From Brevibacillus formosus (GTDB taxonomy: Bacteria; Bacillota; Bacilli; Brevibacillales; Brevibacillaceae), in the NCBI RefSeq assembly GCF_003013405.1, contig NZ_PXZL01000013.1, positions 248,001 through 312,000 of the forward strand: DNA of 64,000 bases, given 5' to 3'. Each line of letters opens with the position of its first letter. The first letter of the stretch is position 1. A program made the translations under genes and the position numbers. The notes under the pieces are model-generated. The model had not been told where the DNA came from and searched no databases. It saw only the letters and a program-made list of their open reading frames with translations. This document shows, one piece after another, positions 1 through 8,093 of this stretch.

Positions 1-253
1 GGATGACGCAAATCTCCACAAGATTGTATCTCCAATGGTAGGGACTTTCTATAGCGCACCAGAACCAGGCAAGCCGCCTTACGTACAAGCTGGTGACAAA
101 GTGACAGCGAGCAAAGTCGTTTGCATCGTGGAAGCCATGAAACTCTTTAACGAAATCGAAGCAGAAGTTAGCGGCGAGATCGTGAAAGTGCTCGTAGAAG
201 ACGGCCAATTGGTTGAGTACGGCCAAGCATTGTTTTTGGTGAAGCCAGAATAA
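1..253 (+). CDS. accB: Biotin carboxyl carrier protein of acetyl-CoA carboxylase (3' part)
   Basis: Carries the biotin that shuttles carboxyl groups between biotin carboxylase and carboxyltransferase in malonyl-CoA synthesis. Only the C-terminal biotinyl domain is in the window; the frame is open from base 2 to the stop, so the start lies upstream. The biotinylation motif EAMKLFNE is intact, with its Lys the expected attachment site, and is preceded by the SPMVGTFY strand typical of bacterial AccB. The stop is 16 bases before the accC start, so the two genes form the usual accBC pair. Confidence 0.95.
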   Translation, partial: DDANLHKIVSPMVGTFYSAPEPGKPPYVQAGDKVTASKVVCIVEAMKLFNEIEAEVSGEIVKVLVEDGQLVEYGQALFLVKPE

Positions 254-269
254 GGTGGGGGAGAGCGGA

Positions 270-1625
270 ATGTTTCAAAAAGTATTGATTGCCAATCGCG
301 GGGAGATTGCCGTGCGTATTATCCGGGCATGCCGCGAGCTGGGCATTCGTACGGTCGCCGTCTACTCCGAAGCGGATCGTGAAGCGCTTCATGTGAAGCT
401 GGCCGACGAAGCCTACTGTATTGGTCCCAAGGCATCCAAGGAAAGCTATTTGAATATAGCAAACATCATGAGTGTAGCGACCAAGGTAGGGGCAGACGCC
501 ATCCATCCTGGTTATGGCTTCTTGGCAGAAAACGCTGACTTTGCCGAGATTTGCACCGCCTGCAACATTACCTTTATCGGTCCAGACCCAGAAGCCATTG
601 TGAAGATGGGGGACAAGTCCACAGCCAAGGATACGATGAAAACGGCAGGTGTCCCTACTGTACCAGGCACGGAAGGGCTGATCGAAGATGTGGCGGACGC
701 TGTCGTCACCGCAAACGAGATTGGCTATCCTGTCATGGTCAAAGCGACAGCGGGTGGCGGCGGACGCGGAATGCGCGTAGCTGTAGACGACGAAGATTTG
801 GAAAAAGCGATCCGTCAGGCGCAAAACGAAGCGAAAACAGCTTTTGGCAATCCAGGAGTTTACTTGGAGAAGTTCGTGGAAGGTCCACGCCATGTGGAAA
901 TTCAAATCATGGCAGACAAGCATGGCAATGCCGTATACCTGGGTGAGCGCGACTGCTCCATCCAACGTCGTCACCAAAAGCTGATCGAGGAAGCTCCATC
1001 TCCAGCATTGAGTGAAGAACTACGCCGACAAATGGGTGAAGCTGCTGTTGCGGCGGCGAAAGCCGTTTCCTATCATGGGGCGGGTACTGTCGAGTTTTTG
1101 CTGGACAAACACGGAAAGTTCTACTTCATGGAAATGAATACACGTATTCAGGTAGAGCATCCGGTAACCGAGCTGGTGACTGGCTTTGATCTGATCAAGG
1201 AGCAGCTGACCGTAGCGGCAGGCCAACCATTGTCCTTTACGCAAGAGGATATCAAAATGGATGGCTGGGCTATTGAATGCCGCATTAATGCTGAGAATCC
1301 CGCGAAAAACTTCATGCCTTCGCCAGGTCGTATCACGGAATATTTGGCGCCAGGCGGCTTTGGTGTGCGCGTAGACAGTGCAGCGTATGCGGGATATTCC
1401 ATTCCGCCATACTACGACTCTATGATCGCCAAGCTGATTGTGTGGGGCAAGGATCGTAACGAAGCGATTGACCGTATGAAGCGTGCTTTGGGCGAATTTG
1501 TCATAGAGGGTATTACGACAACGATTCCATTCCATTTGAAAGTATTGGAGCACGAAGTATTTGTCAGCGGGCATTTCGATACGAAATTCTTGGAAACCTA
1601 CGACTTGAACCTGGATGAAGAGTAA
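270..1625 (+). CDS. accC: Biotin carboxylase subunit of acetyl-CoA carboxylase
   Basis: ATP-dependent carboxylation of the biotin on AccB with bicarbonate, the first half-reaction of acetyl-CoA carboxylase (cytosolic, fatty acid synthesis). The protein has 451 residues, a normal family length. It opens with a pre-ATP-grasp fold ([13 protein letters not shown]), followed by the glycine-rich ATP loop [11 protein letters not shown] near residue 160 and the catalytic segment [14 protein letters not shown] near residue 290. The ATG at 270 is chosen because ggtgggggag lies just upstream; an in-frame GTG at 255 would sit on that ribosome-binding site. Nothing is odd in the sequence. Confidence 0.97.
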   Translation: MFQKVLIANRGEIAVRIIRACRELGIRTVAVYSEADREALHVKLADEAYCIGPKASKESYLNIANIMSVATKVGADAIHPGYGFLAENADFAEICTACNITFIGPDPEAIVKMGDKSTAKDTMKTAGVPTVPGTEGLIEDVADAVVTANEIGYPVMVKATAGGGGRGMRVAVDDEDLEKAIRQAQNEAKTAFGNPGVYLEKFVEGPRHVEIQIMADKHGNAVYLGERDCSIQRRHQKLIEEAPSPALSEELRRQMGEAAVAAAKAVSYHGAGTVEFLLDKHGKFYFMEMNTRIQVEHPVTELVTGFDLIKEQLTVAAGQPLSFTQEDIKMDGWAIECRINAENPAKNFMPSPGRITEYLAPGGFGVRVDSAAYAGYSIPPYYDSMIAKLIVWGKDRNEAIDRMKRALGEFVIEGITTTIPFHLKVLEHEVFVSGHFDTKFLETYDLNLDEE

Positions 1626-1636
1626 GTAGGGCTGAT

Positions 1637-1665
1637 TTGTAAAAATACGGTGTGCTTGGTATAAT
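1637..1665 (+). promoter_or_regulatory. Putative sigma-A promoter for the Asp23-family gene
   Basis: TTGTAA (1637-1642), a 17-base spacer and a perfect TATAAT (1660-1665) preceded by TG one base upstream (extended -10). It sits in the accC to Asp23 gap, about 30 bases before the next start codon. The downstream block can therefore be transcribed independently of accBC. Confidence 0.65.
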
Positions 1666-1694
1666 GAATTACAAATTAGAGGGAGGTGCGAAGC

Positions 1695-2111
1695 ATGGAA
1701 GAGTTTACTCCAGACTTAGATAGAACAGAACTTGGTAAGGTCCAGATCGCTCCCGAAGTGTTGGAAGTGATCGCCGGCATGGCTGCGTCCGAAGTAGAAG
1801 GTGTGGCGCAAATGAGCGGCGGTTTCGTAGGAGAAATAGCTGAACGTTTAGGCCGTAAAAATATAGCGCGTGGTGTGCGTGTAGAGGTTGGCTCCCGTGA
1901 AGCAGCGGTGGATGTTTCGATCATTGTCAAATACGGACATCGCATCCCGGAAGTCGCTCGAAATATTCAAGATAGTGTACGCAATGCAATTGAGAGCATG
2001 ACAGGTCTTTCTGTAGTGGAAGTAAACGTACATATCGTTGATGTTGAGTTAAAAGCAGAAGAAAAAGTACCGGCTCCAGTACCGGTTGAAGAACACCAGC
2101 GCGTGCGCTAA
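1695..2111 (+). CDS. yqhY: Asp23/Gls24 family envelope stress protein
   Basis: 138-residue cytoplasmic protein of the Asp23/Gls24 (alkaline shock) family. The family core is visible: an N-terminal IAPEVLEVIAGMAASEVEG segment, then GVRVEVGSREAAVDVSIIV and the C-terminal VEVNVHIVDVEL strand. Synteny after accBC matches yqhY of B. subtilis. Members of this family are membrane-tethered by AmaP, encoded next. The start at 1695 is preferred over a GTG at 1686 because gaggg/gggagg is properly spaced. The exact biochemical role of the family is not settled; a link to envelope stress or acetyl-CoA carboxylase activity is literature-based, not visible here. Confidence 0.85.
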   Translation: MEEFTPDLDRTELGKVQIAPEVLEVIAGMAASEVEGVAQMSGGFVGEIAERLGRKNIARGVRVEVGSREAAVDVSIIVKYGHRIPEVARNIQDSVRNAIESMTGLSVVEVNVHIVDVELKAEEKVPAPVPVEEHQRVR

Positions 2112-2125
2112 CAAGCAGCGGATGG

Positions 2126-2156
2126 ATGCCCCCTACGAACAGGGGGCATTTTCCTC
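2126..2156 (+). terminator. Rho-independent terminator after the Asp23-family gene
   Basis: Nine-base stem atgccccct / agggggcat with a six-base loop, followed by tttcct. It may attenuate rather than end transcription, since amaP follows on the same strand. Confidence 0.7.
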
Positions 2157-2264
2157 ATTTGAAAACATTGATTTTGTTTAGGCTTTGAGCGTAAATTCAT
2201 GGAGTTTTCCGGAGCGTGCCGTGTTTGTCTCCTTTTTCAAACATGGCTGAAAGGAGAGGTGCTT

Positions 2265-2822
2265 GTGAACTTGTTTGACCGCTTTATCTTGACGATTTAT
2301 AGCTTTGCCCTCATTGTTTTGTCCTGCATCGCGATAGCAGCGACCAGCGGATTGGTCCCGCAAGATTTCTTCCGTCCATACGTGGATCAGATGCTGGCGG
2401 GTACGAACATCACCTATCTCATTGTCGCGATTATTTTCCTCGTAGTCAGCCTTCGCTTCTTTTTCAGTTCTTTCCGCTCTAACAAGCCTAAAGTAGAACG
2501 GGGAATCCGTCAGCGCAGTGATTTGGGTGAGGTCAACATTACGATTCAGACGATCCAGACCATTGCAGAGCGTGCAGCCCGCCGAGTGAAAGGAGTGCGC
2601 GATATGAAAACAACAGTCAAAGCACTCGAGAGCGGCAATATGATCACGCTGCGTGTTTCGGTAGATGGAGAAACGCCATTGCCTGAACTGACACAGAAGC
2701 TACAGGCTGACGTGAAGGAGCAAGTCGAGGGGATTGCTGGTGTTGACATTTCTGAGGTGGCCATCGTCGTGACGGAAGTAGCTCAGCAGGAAAACTACGC
2801 GGCTCGTAAACGTGTGGAATAG
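2265..2822 (+). CDS. amaP: Alkaline shock response membrane anchor protein AmaP
   Basis: 185-residue membrane protein with two N-terminal hydrophobic helices (about residues 7-30 and 48-70). A cytoplasmic domain follows that itself resembles Asp23 (GEVNITIQTIQTIAERAARRVKG and the C-terminal GVDISEVAIVVTEV). AmaP anchors Asp23 to the membrane in Staphylococcus aureus; the same role is inferred here from the neighbouring Asp23 and DUF2273 genes. The GTG at 2265 has aaggagag eight bases upstream. The longer frame from 2199 lacks a ribosome-binding site and would place a non-hydrophobic extension before the first helix. Confidence 0.85.
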   Translation: MNLFDRFILTIYSFALIVLSCIAIAATSGLVPQDFFRPYVDQMLAGTNITYLIVAIIFLVVSLRFFFSSFRSNKPKVERGIRQRSDLGEVNITIQTIQTIAERAARRVKGVRDMKTTVKALESGNMITLRVSVDGETPLPELTQKLQADVKEQVEGIAGVDISEVAIVVTEVAQQENYAARKRVE

Positions 2823-2834
2823 AAGGTGAAGTAA

Positions 2835-3047
2835 ATGATGCGGGAGTTAATGTGGGAACACAAGGGGAAGCTAATGGGGGTTTTTGCCGGACTTTTTTTA
2901 GGCATCATCTACCTTCTCGTGGGATTTTGGGATACACTGGTTTTTGTTGTGTTTGTCGGTACCGGGTATTATATTGGTCGCAAGCTCGATCATAAAGAAG
3001 ACTTGCGTGAAATACTCGACAAGATTTTGCCAGGCAAGTTTCGGTGA
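2835..3047 (+). CDS. DUF2273 small membrane protein
   Basis: 70-residue protein with two closely spaced transmembrane stretches (KLMGVFAGLFLGIIYLLVGF and TLVFVVFVGTGYYIG) and a charged C-terminal tail. It fits the DUF2273 family that accompanies Asp23 and AmaP in many Firmicutes. It starts 12 bases after amaP behind gaaggtgaag, so it is co-translated with it. Function unknown; probably part of the same envelope-stress membrane complex. Confidence 0.8.
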   Translation: MMRELMWEHKGKLMGVFAGLFLGIIYLLVGFWDTLVFVVFVGTGYYIGRKLDHKEDLREILDKILPGKFR

Positions 3048-3094
3048 CATTAGAAAAGTCCGAGCTCATTTTAATTAGTAGGTGAATGAATGGT

Positions 3095-3499
3095 ATGAAA
3101 CGAAGAACAGCACGAGAAAAAGCAGTCCAATGTCTTTTCCAAATCGATATGGCAGAGGTTCCATTAACCGATGCGGTTGCCCTCGTCATGGAAGAATCCG
3201 AGGAAAATGCACAGTATTTGCGTTATCTCCTCGATGGTGTATTGAAAAACTTGACTGAGATTGATACAGAAATCAAGAAGTATCTGCGTGGATGGCAATT
3301 GGAACGCATCGCCAATGTAGACCGCGCTATTCTTCGTCTGGCTTTTTACGAGATCATGTTTGAGCAAGACACACCTGACAAAGTCGTGATGAACGAAGCG
3401 ATTGAGATCGCGAAGCTCTTTAGCGACGAGCAGTCCCACCGGTACATAAATGGTGTGTTGTCGAGCTTCTTGCAATCACGTGAAACCAAGCAGGCGTAA
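3095..3499 (+). CDS. nusB: Transcription antitermination factor NusB
   Basis: Cytosolic all-helical protein that, with NusE/S10, binds boxA RNA and supports antitermination of rRNA operons. It begins MKRRTAREKAVQCLFQ, a classical NusB start (arginine-rich helix 1). It also contains LERIANVDRAILRLAFYE and the family-typical NEAIEIAKLF and GVLSSF segments. Length 134 residues, normal. The ATG at 3095 is chosen over the ATG at 3086 because aggtga lies nine bases ahead of the former and overlaps the latter. Confidence 0.95.
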   Translation: MKRRTAREKAVQCLFQIDMAEVPLTDAVALVMEESEENAQYLRYLLDGVLKNLTEIDTEIKKYLRGWQLERIANVDRAILRLAFYEIMFEQDTPDKVVMNEAIEIAKLFSDEQSHRYINGVLSSFLQSRETKQA

Positions 3500-3517
3500 T
3501 AGGTAGGAGATACAAGC

Positions 3518-4480
3518 ATGAGTAAGGTAATGTTGGGAATCGACACGAGCAATTACCGGACATCACTGTGCTTGGCTGAGGAAGACGGCCGAATTGTCGC
3601 AGAAGCAAAACGCCTTCTGAAAGTAAAGGAGGGCAAGCGCGGACTGCAACAATCCGAAGCCGTCTTTCAGCATGTGATGAACCTGCCGGAATTAAGTGAA
3701 GAGATGAAGTGGAAGAACTACGAGATTGCTGCGATTTGTGTGAGCGAGAAGCCGCGTCCGCAAGACGGATCGTATATGCCTGTATTTAAGGTAGGAGAGG
3801 GTTTGGGGAAATCGTTGGCGACTTATTTGCGCGTTCCCCTGCACTTGACGACTCATCAAGAGGGGCATATTGCGGCGGGGGAATACACCGCTGAGGTGCG
3901 TCCGACAGAAGACCGCTTTTTGGCTGTACATTTGTCCGGGGGTACCAGCGAGGTGCTGCTGTGCGAGCGTCATGCAGCTGGTTATGCCATTGAGAAAATC
4001 GGTGGGACGATTGATCTGCACGCAGGTCAACTAGTCGATCGGATTGGTGTTGCACTCGGTCTGTCCTTTCCTGCGGGTCCTGCGCTGGAGCAGTTAGCAA
4101 AGGGAGCAACAGGTGCGTTTCGGATTTCTTCGGCGGTTGACGGGCTTTCCTTTAGTTTTTCTGGACCGGAAGCCTCGCTCTTGCGGGAAGTGGAGAAGGG
4201 GAGTACGAGCCCTGCTGAGATTGCGCGGGCGACAGAGCAATGTATTGCCAATACACTAGAGAAGTCATTGCGCCATGCAGTAGAGCAAGGCTGCCCGAAG
4301 GACATCTTGATTGTTGGAGGCGTAGCTGCCAATTATTACATACGTGAGCGGCTCATTAAACGTCTGGAACACCCTGCCGTGAAGGCGAAGCTGTACTTCT
4401 GTGACCCCGTTTACTCCGGTGATAATGCCTACGGAGTCGCTATGTTGGGGTGGGTGAAGCAAAAGACGAACATTAAATAA
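3518..4480 (+). CDS. Kae1/TsaD-like protein (O-sialoglycoprotein endopeptidase family paralogue)
   Basis: 320-residue ASKHA-fold protein of the Kae1/TsaD superfamily. Visible are the N-terminal phosphate loop LGIDTSNYRTSLCL, the metal-binding H-x-E-x-H as HQEGH near residue 115, HLSGGTSEVLLC, and a C-terminal VGGVAANYYIRERL. TsaD makes the t6A modification of tRNA, but this protein diverges from orthodox TsaD and sits alone between nusB and folD, so it is more likely a paralogue than the housekeeping enzyme. The old annotation as a secreted endopeptidase is not supported: no signal peptide is present. The metal site is intact, so it is probably catalytically competent; substrate unknown. Confidence 0.75.
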   Translation: MSKVMLGIDTSNYRTSLCLAEEDGRIVAEAKRLLKVKEGKRGLQQSEAVFQHVMNLPELSEEMKWKNYEIAAICVSEKPRPQDGSYMPVFKVGEGLGKSLATYLRVPLHLTTHQEGHIAAGEYTAEVRPTEDRFLAVHLSGGTSEVLLCERHAAGYAIEKIGGTIDLHAGQLVDRIGVALGLSFPAGPALEQLAKGATGAFRISSAVDGLSFSFSGPEASLLREVEKGSTSPAEIARATEQCIANTLEKSLRHAVEQGCPKDILIVGGVAANYYIRERLIKRLEHPAVKAKLYFCDPVYSGDNAYGVAMLGWVKQKTNIK

Positions 4481-4568
4481 ATGCGAACTTTTTATAATTC
4501 GCCTTTACAGCTGAGGGAGAAATCGGTACACTTAACGTATCGACGTTGATAAAGGAGGCATTTTCTCC

Positions 4569-5423
4569 ATGGCTGCAACCATTCTCCAGGGAAAAGAAGT
4601 AGCACAGAGTATTCGGGCCGAATTGGCGAACGAAGTAGCTGAATTGAAAAAGCAAGGGATCGTACCGGGTTTGACCGTTGTTATTGTGGGAGACGACCCA
4701 GCTTCTCACTCCTATGTGCGGGGGAAAGCAAAAGGCTGCGAGGAAGTCGGAATTTCATCCGAGATCATTATGAAGGACGCTGACATCACAGAGGAAGAGT
4801 TGTTGGTTATCATTCAACAGTTGAACGAAAATCCGAACGTTAATGGGATTTTGGTTCAGCTTCCTCTTCCTGCTCATATTTCAGAGCATGCGGTAATTGA
4901 AGCCATTGCTCCTGAAAAAGATGTGGACGGTTTCCATCCGATTAGCATAGGCAACATGGTATTGGGAAATGATACGATGCTTCCATGCACGCCGCACGGG
5001 ATTATTGAATTGATCAAGCGCACAGGCACCCCGTTGGCAGGCAAACATGCAGTGGTGATCGGACGCAGCAACATCGTTGGCAAGCCGGTGTCATTGCTGT
5101 TGCAACAGGAAAATGCTACGGTGACCATGTGTCATTCTCGCACGCAAAACCTCGAGGAATACACGCAAAAGGCGGACATCCTCGTCGTTGCAACCGGTAG
5201 GGCTCATATGATCGGCAAGGAGCATGTCAAACCGGGAGCTGTCGTCATTGACGTTGGTGTGAACCGCATTGAAACGGGTAAGCTGGTTGGAGATGTCAAG
5301 TTCGACGAGGTTAAAGAAGTGGCTAGCTTTTTAACCCCAGTTCCAGGCGGTGTTGGCCCGATGACGATTACGATGCTGCTGAAAAATACCGTTGCGGCAG
5401 CGAAAAAGCAAGCAAAACAATAG
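4569..5423 (+). CDS. folD: Bifunctional methylenetetrahydrofolate dehydrogenase/cyclohydrolase
   Basis: Interconverts 5,10-methylene-, methenyl- and 10-formyl-tetrahydrofolate for purine and formyl-Met synthesis, using NADP. The 284-residue length is typical. Signature segments are [15 protein letters not shown] with the Tyr/Lys catalytic region, ILVQLPLP, the Rossmann loop [16 protein letters not shown] and the C-terminal [12 protein letters not shown] strong aaaggagg lies just upstream of the ATG. A 32-base hairpin follows the gene, so it may be a single unit ahead of xseA. Confidence 0.97.
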   Translation: MAATILQGKEVAQSIRAELANEVAELKKQGIVPGLTVVIVGDDPASHSYVRGKAKGCEEVGISSEIIMKDADITEEELLVIIQQLNENPNVNGILVQLPLPAHISEHAVIEAIAPEKDVDGFHPISIGNMVLGNDTMLPCTPHGIIELIKRTGTPLAGKHAVVIGRSNIVGKPVSLLLQQENATVTMCHSRTQNLEEYTQKADILVVATGRAHMIGKEHVKPGAVVIDVGVNRIETGKLVGDVKFDEVKEVASFLTPVPGGVGPMTITMLLKNTVAAAKKQAKQ

Positions 5424-5445
5424 AAGAAAATCGGCAACTTATTAT

Positions 5446-5481
5446 AGAATGGATAAGGCATAAGCTTTATCCATTCTTTTG
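5446..5481 (+). terminator. Terminator between folD and xseA
   Basis: Long, nearly uninterrupted stem (left arm 5446-5459, right arm 5464-5477, one G-T pair, four-base loop ATAA) followed by a short T run. It probably ends folD transcription. Confidence 0.7.
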
Positions 5482-5535
5482 CATAGTCCTTGTTACATGC
5501 ACGGCAAAGCCAAGTTTTTGTAAAGGAGGGGCCGC

Positions 5536-6906
5536 ATGGCATTACAAGATATCTTATCCGTCAGTGATCTCAATCGTTATATTAAGCTGGTGCTGGAAAA
5601 GGAACCCCACCTGCAAGATATATGGGTGAGAGGGGAAATCTCCAATTTTACCCACCACTCAAGCGGCCATATGTATTTCACGCTAAAGGACAAGCAATCA
5701 CGCATCAAAGTCGTCATGTTTGCGAGTCATAACCGCTTCCTGCGTTTCTTGCCCAAAGATGGAGCAAAAGCGATTGTGCGCGGGTCTATTTCTGCATATG
5801 AACGGGACGGGGCGTATCAGCTGTACGCCAAAGAGATGCAGCCAGATGGTCTCGGCTCGCTTTATTTAGCATTTGAGCAGCTAAAAGAAAAATTGGCCCA
5901 AGAGGGATTGTTTGCAGCAGAGAGAAAACGGATGCTCCCGCGTTTTCCCAAACGTGTCGGTGTTGTCACTTCTCCGACAGGAGCTGCCATCCGAGATATT
6001 TGCACAACGATTCGCAGACGGTATCCGCAGGCAGAGATCGTACTTTCACCAGCCGTTGTCCAAGGTGCGGATGCACCCGCATCGATTGTCTCCGCTATTC
6101 GGATCATAAACGATCAGCCTGACATTGATGTTCTCATTGTAGGGCGAGGTGGTGGTTCCATTGAGGAGCTGTGGGCGTTTAATGATGAAAATGTCGCAAG
6201 GGCAATTGCTGCATCACTCATCCCCGTCATCTCCGCTGTAGGACATGAGACGGATGTGACGATCGCCGATTTCGTAGCAGATGTCCGGGCAGCTACGCCA
6301 ACAGCCGCAGCTGAATTGGCTGTACCGCATTATTTGGAGTGGGTCGAGAGAGTTCGTCAGCTCGAAATACGGATGCATCGAGCGGTGCGTGGCACCATGA
6401 CAGAGCAGAGAAACCGTTTGACACGATTGAGCAATTCCTATGCGATGCGCCAACCGGAGCGTAGGCTGGAGGAAGCCGCAGAACGATTGGATCGGGCACA
6501 TTTGCGGATGCGCCAATCGATGAAGCATTTGCTGGACAGAAGACGCGAACGCTATACGCGATTAGACGAACAGATCAAGCGCTATCGCCTCGCTGATCAA
6601 ATTGGGGATAAAAGAAAAAATCTGTCTAAACTCCGCGCCACTTTGGACGAACGGATGCTGGGGCGTCTCAATCAAAAAAGGATGGCATTCGCAGCTCGCA
6701 TAGCTACATTGGAAGCATTGAGTCCACTGAAGGTCATGCAGCGTGGATTCTCACTCGTATACACCGATGACAGACTCGTGAAATCGGTGGAACAGTTTGC
6801 TCCTGGCGACGAGATCATGGTACGATTAAGTGATGGCAGTGCGACTGCACGTGTGGAAAAAGTGAACCGGGAGGAGGAGAAGCAGAGTGGCTCGCAAGAA
6901 AACTGA
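5536..6906 (+). CDS. xseA: Exodeoxyribonuclease VII large subunit
   Basis: Large subunit of the ATP-independent single-strand-specific exonuclease VII. 456 residues. There is an N-terminal OB fold (about residues 10-105, including DIWVRGEISNFTHHSSGHMYFTLKD), then the catalytic region with GVVTSPTGAAIRDI, VGRGGGSIEELWAFN and SAVGHETDVTIADFVAD. A long charged helical C-terminal region for small-subunit binding follows. The ATG follows taaaggagggg. The C-terminus overlaps the xseB start by 20 bases, so the two are translationally coupled. Confidence 0.96.
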   Translation: MALQDILSVSDLNRYIKLVLEKEPHLQDIWVRGEISNFTHHSSGHMYFTLKDKQSRIKVVMFASHNRFLRFLPKDGAKAIVRGSISAYERDGAYQLYAKEMQPDGLGSLYLAFEQLKEKLAQEGLFAAERKRMLPRFPKRVGVVTSPTGAAIRDICTTIRRRYPQAEIVLSPAVVQGADAPASIVSAIRIINDQPDIDVLIVGRGGGSIEELWAFNDENVARAIAASLIPVISAVGHETDVTIADFVADVRAATPTAAAELAVPHYLEWVERVRQLEIRMHRAVRGTMTEQRNRLTRLSNSYAMRQPERRLEEAAERLDRAHLRMRQSMKHLLDRRRERYTRLDEQIKRYRLADQIGDKRKNLSKLRATLDERMLGRLNQKRMAFAARIATLEALSPLKVMQRGFSLVYTDDRLVKSVEQFAPGDEIMVRLSDGSATARVEKVNREEEKQSGSQEN

Positions 6907-7141
6907 ACAAGAGACTGATATGCAGTTCGAGGACGCGATGAAACGCCTGGAAGAAGTCGTCAATCGACTTGAGGAAGGTGATATTCCTCTCGAAGAAGCG
7001 ATTACGCTATATCAAGAAGGGGTAACTCTTTCCAGAATTTGTGGTCAAAAGCTGGATGCAATTGAAGCGAAGATTACCCAGTTGGTGGAAGAAGACGGAC
7101 AAGTAAAGCAGAAGGCTTTTCGCGTGGAAGGAGAATTATGA
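6887..7141 (+). CDS. xseB: Exodeoxyribonuclease VII small subunit
   Basis: 84-residue, acidic, entirely helical protein with the hallmark FEDAMKRLEEVVNRLEEGDIPLEEAI and LYQEGVTLSRIC. It forms exonuclease VII with XseA. The GTG start overlaps xseA by 20 bases with gggaggagga just upstream. The stop overlaps the ispA start (ATGA). Confidence 0.95.
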   Translation: MARKKTEQETDMQFEDAMKRLEEVVNRLEEGDIPLEEAITLYQEGVTLSRICGQKLDAIEAKITQLVEEDGQVKQKAFRVEGEL

Positions 7142-8040
7142 TCGGCGTGCATACATTCGAGAGTTATTTGGTTGAGAAGACCGCCTATATAGAACAAAGA
7201 CTCCTGCCAGCGCTTGAGCAGCAAGGAGTTCCGGAAAACTTGTACGAATCCATGAAGTATTCGCTCATGGCAGGCGGAAAAAGGCTGCGTCCCATGTTGG
7301 TATTGGCAGTCCTCGAAGCGCTGGACAAGCCGATTGAACGGGGTGTGGCATTTGCGGCTGCCCTGGAAATGATACATACGTACTCCTTGATTCACGATGA
7401 CCTCCCTGCGATGGACGACGATGATCTTCGACGCGGAAAACCGACCAATCACAAAGTATTCGGTGAAGCAACAGCCATTCTCGCAGGAGATGCCTTGCTG
7501 ACTAGAGCGTTCGCATATATCGCGGAAGCTTACATGGACCGCACCGATGTTTCAGCGGCTACTACCGTGAAACTGATTGCGGAACTGGGAAAACGTGCAG
7601 GAGCAACTGGCATGGTCGGCGGACAGATGGCTGACATCGAAGGGGAGAGCAAGCGCCTTAACCTGGATCAGCTCGAATTTATCCATCGTCACAAAACGGG
7701 TGATCTCTTGATCGCAGCCTTGCGCGGGGGAGGCTACCTCGCAGAAGCATCCGAAGGCCAAATGGAAGCATTAACACGCTATGGTGTTTGCATTGGTCTG
7801 GCTTTTCAAATTCAGGATGACATCTTGAATGTGGAAGGGGATGCCCAAGAGCTGGGGAAAGCAGTTGGCAGCGATGCCGATCGGGAAAAGGCGACGTACC
7901 CATCGCTTCTTGGTCTAGCCGAATCGAAGGCACGTCTTGACGAATTGATTGCGGAGGCAAAAGCAGCGCTTGCAGATGCGGGAATCGAGAATTCAGCACT
8001 CAGCCCATTGGCGGACTACGTGCGTGATCGCAATAAATAA
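7138..8040 (+). CDS. ispA: Polyprenyl (farnesyl diphosphate) synthase
   Basis: Condenses isopentenyl diphosphate with dimethylallyl and geranyl diphosphate to give farnesyl diphosphate. 300 residues with both aspartate-rich motifs: first (HDDLPAMDDDDLRRG) near residue 85-98, second (FQIQDDILNVEG) near residue 223-234. A GGKRLRP segment (near residue 42) binds diphosphate. The residues before the first aspartate motif fit a short-chain product, as in IspA, but chain length cannot be proven from sequence. It sits two genes upstream of dxs, which makes the isoprenoid precursor. Confidence 0.93.
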   Translation: MIGVHTFESYLVEKTAYIEQRLLPALEQQGVPENLYESMKYSLMAGGKRLRPMLVLAVLEALDKPIERGVAFAAALEMIHTYSLIHDDLPAMDDDDLRRGKPTNHKVFGEATAILAGDALLTRAFAYIAEAYMDRTDVSAATTVKLIAELGKRAGATGMVGGQMADIEGESKRLNLDQLEFIHRHKTGDLLIAALRGGGYLAEASEGQMEALTRYGVCIGLAFQIQDDILNVEGDAQELGKAVGSDADREKATYPSLLGLAESKARLDELIAEAKAALADAGIENSALSPLADYVRDRNK

Positions 8041-8043
8041 GTG

Positions 8044-8080
8044 AAAGCTGGCAGCCCATACGGGGAGTGCCAGCTTTTTT
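8044..8080 (+). terminator. Terminator after ispA
   Basis: Stem aaagctggca / tgccagcttt with a 14-base loop and T-run. It lies between convergent genes, so it may also serve the reverse-strand peptidase. Confidence 0.8.
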
Positions 8081-8093
8081 GTATACCTACCTA

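Noticed and set aside
168-977. 269-residue reverse-strand frame over accB-accC
   Set aside because: Antisense to strongly conserved accC; no ribosome-binding site and a composition full of Cys, His and Arg typical of a shadow frame.
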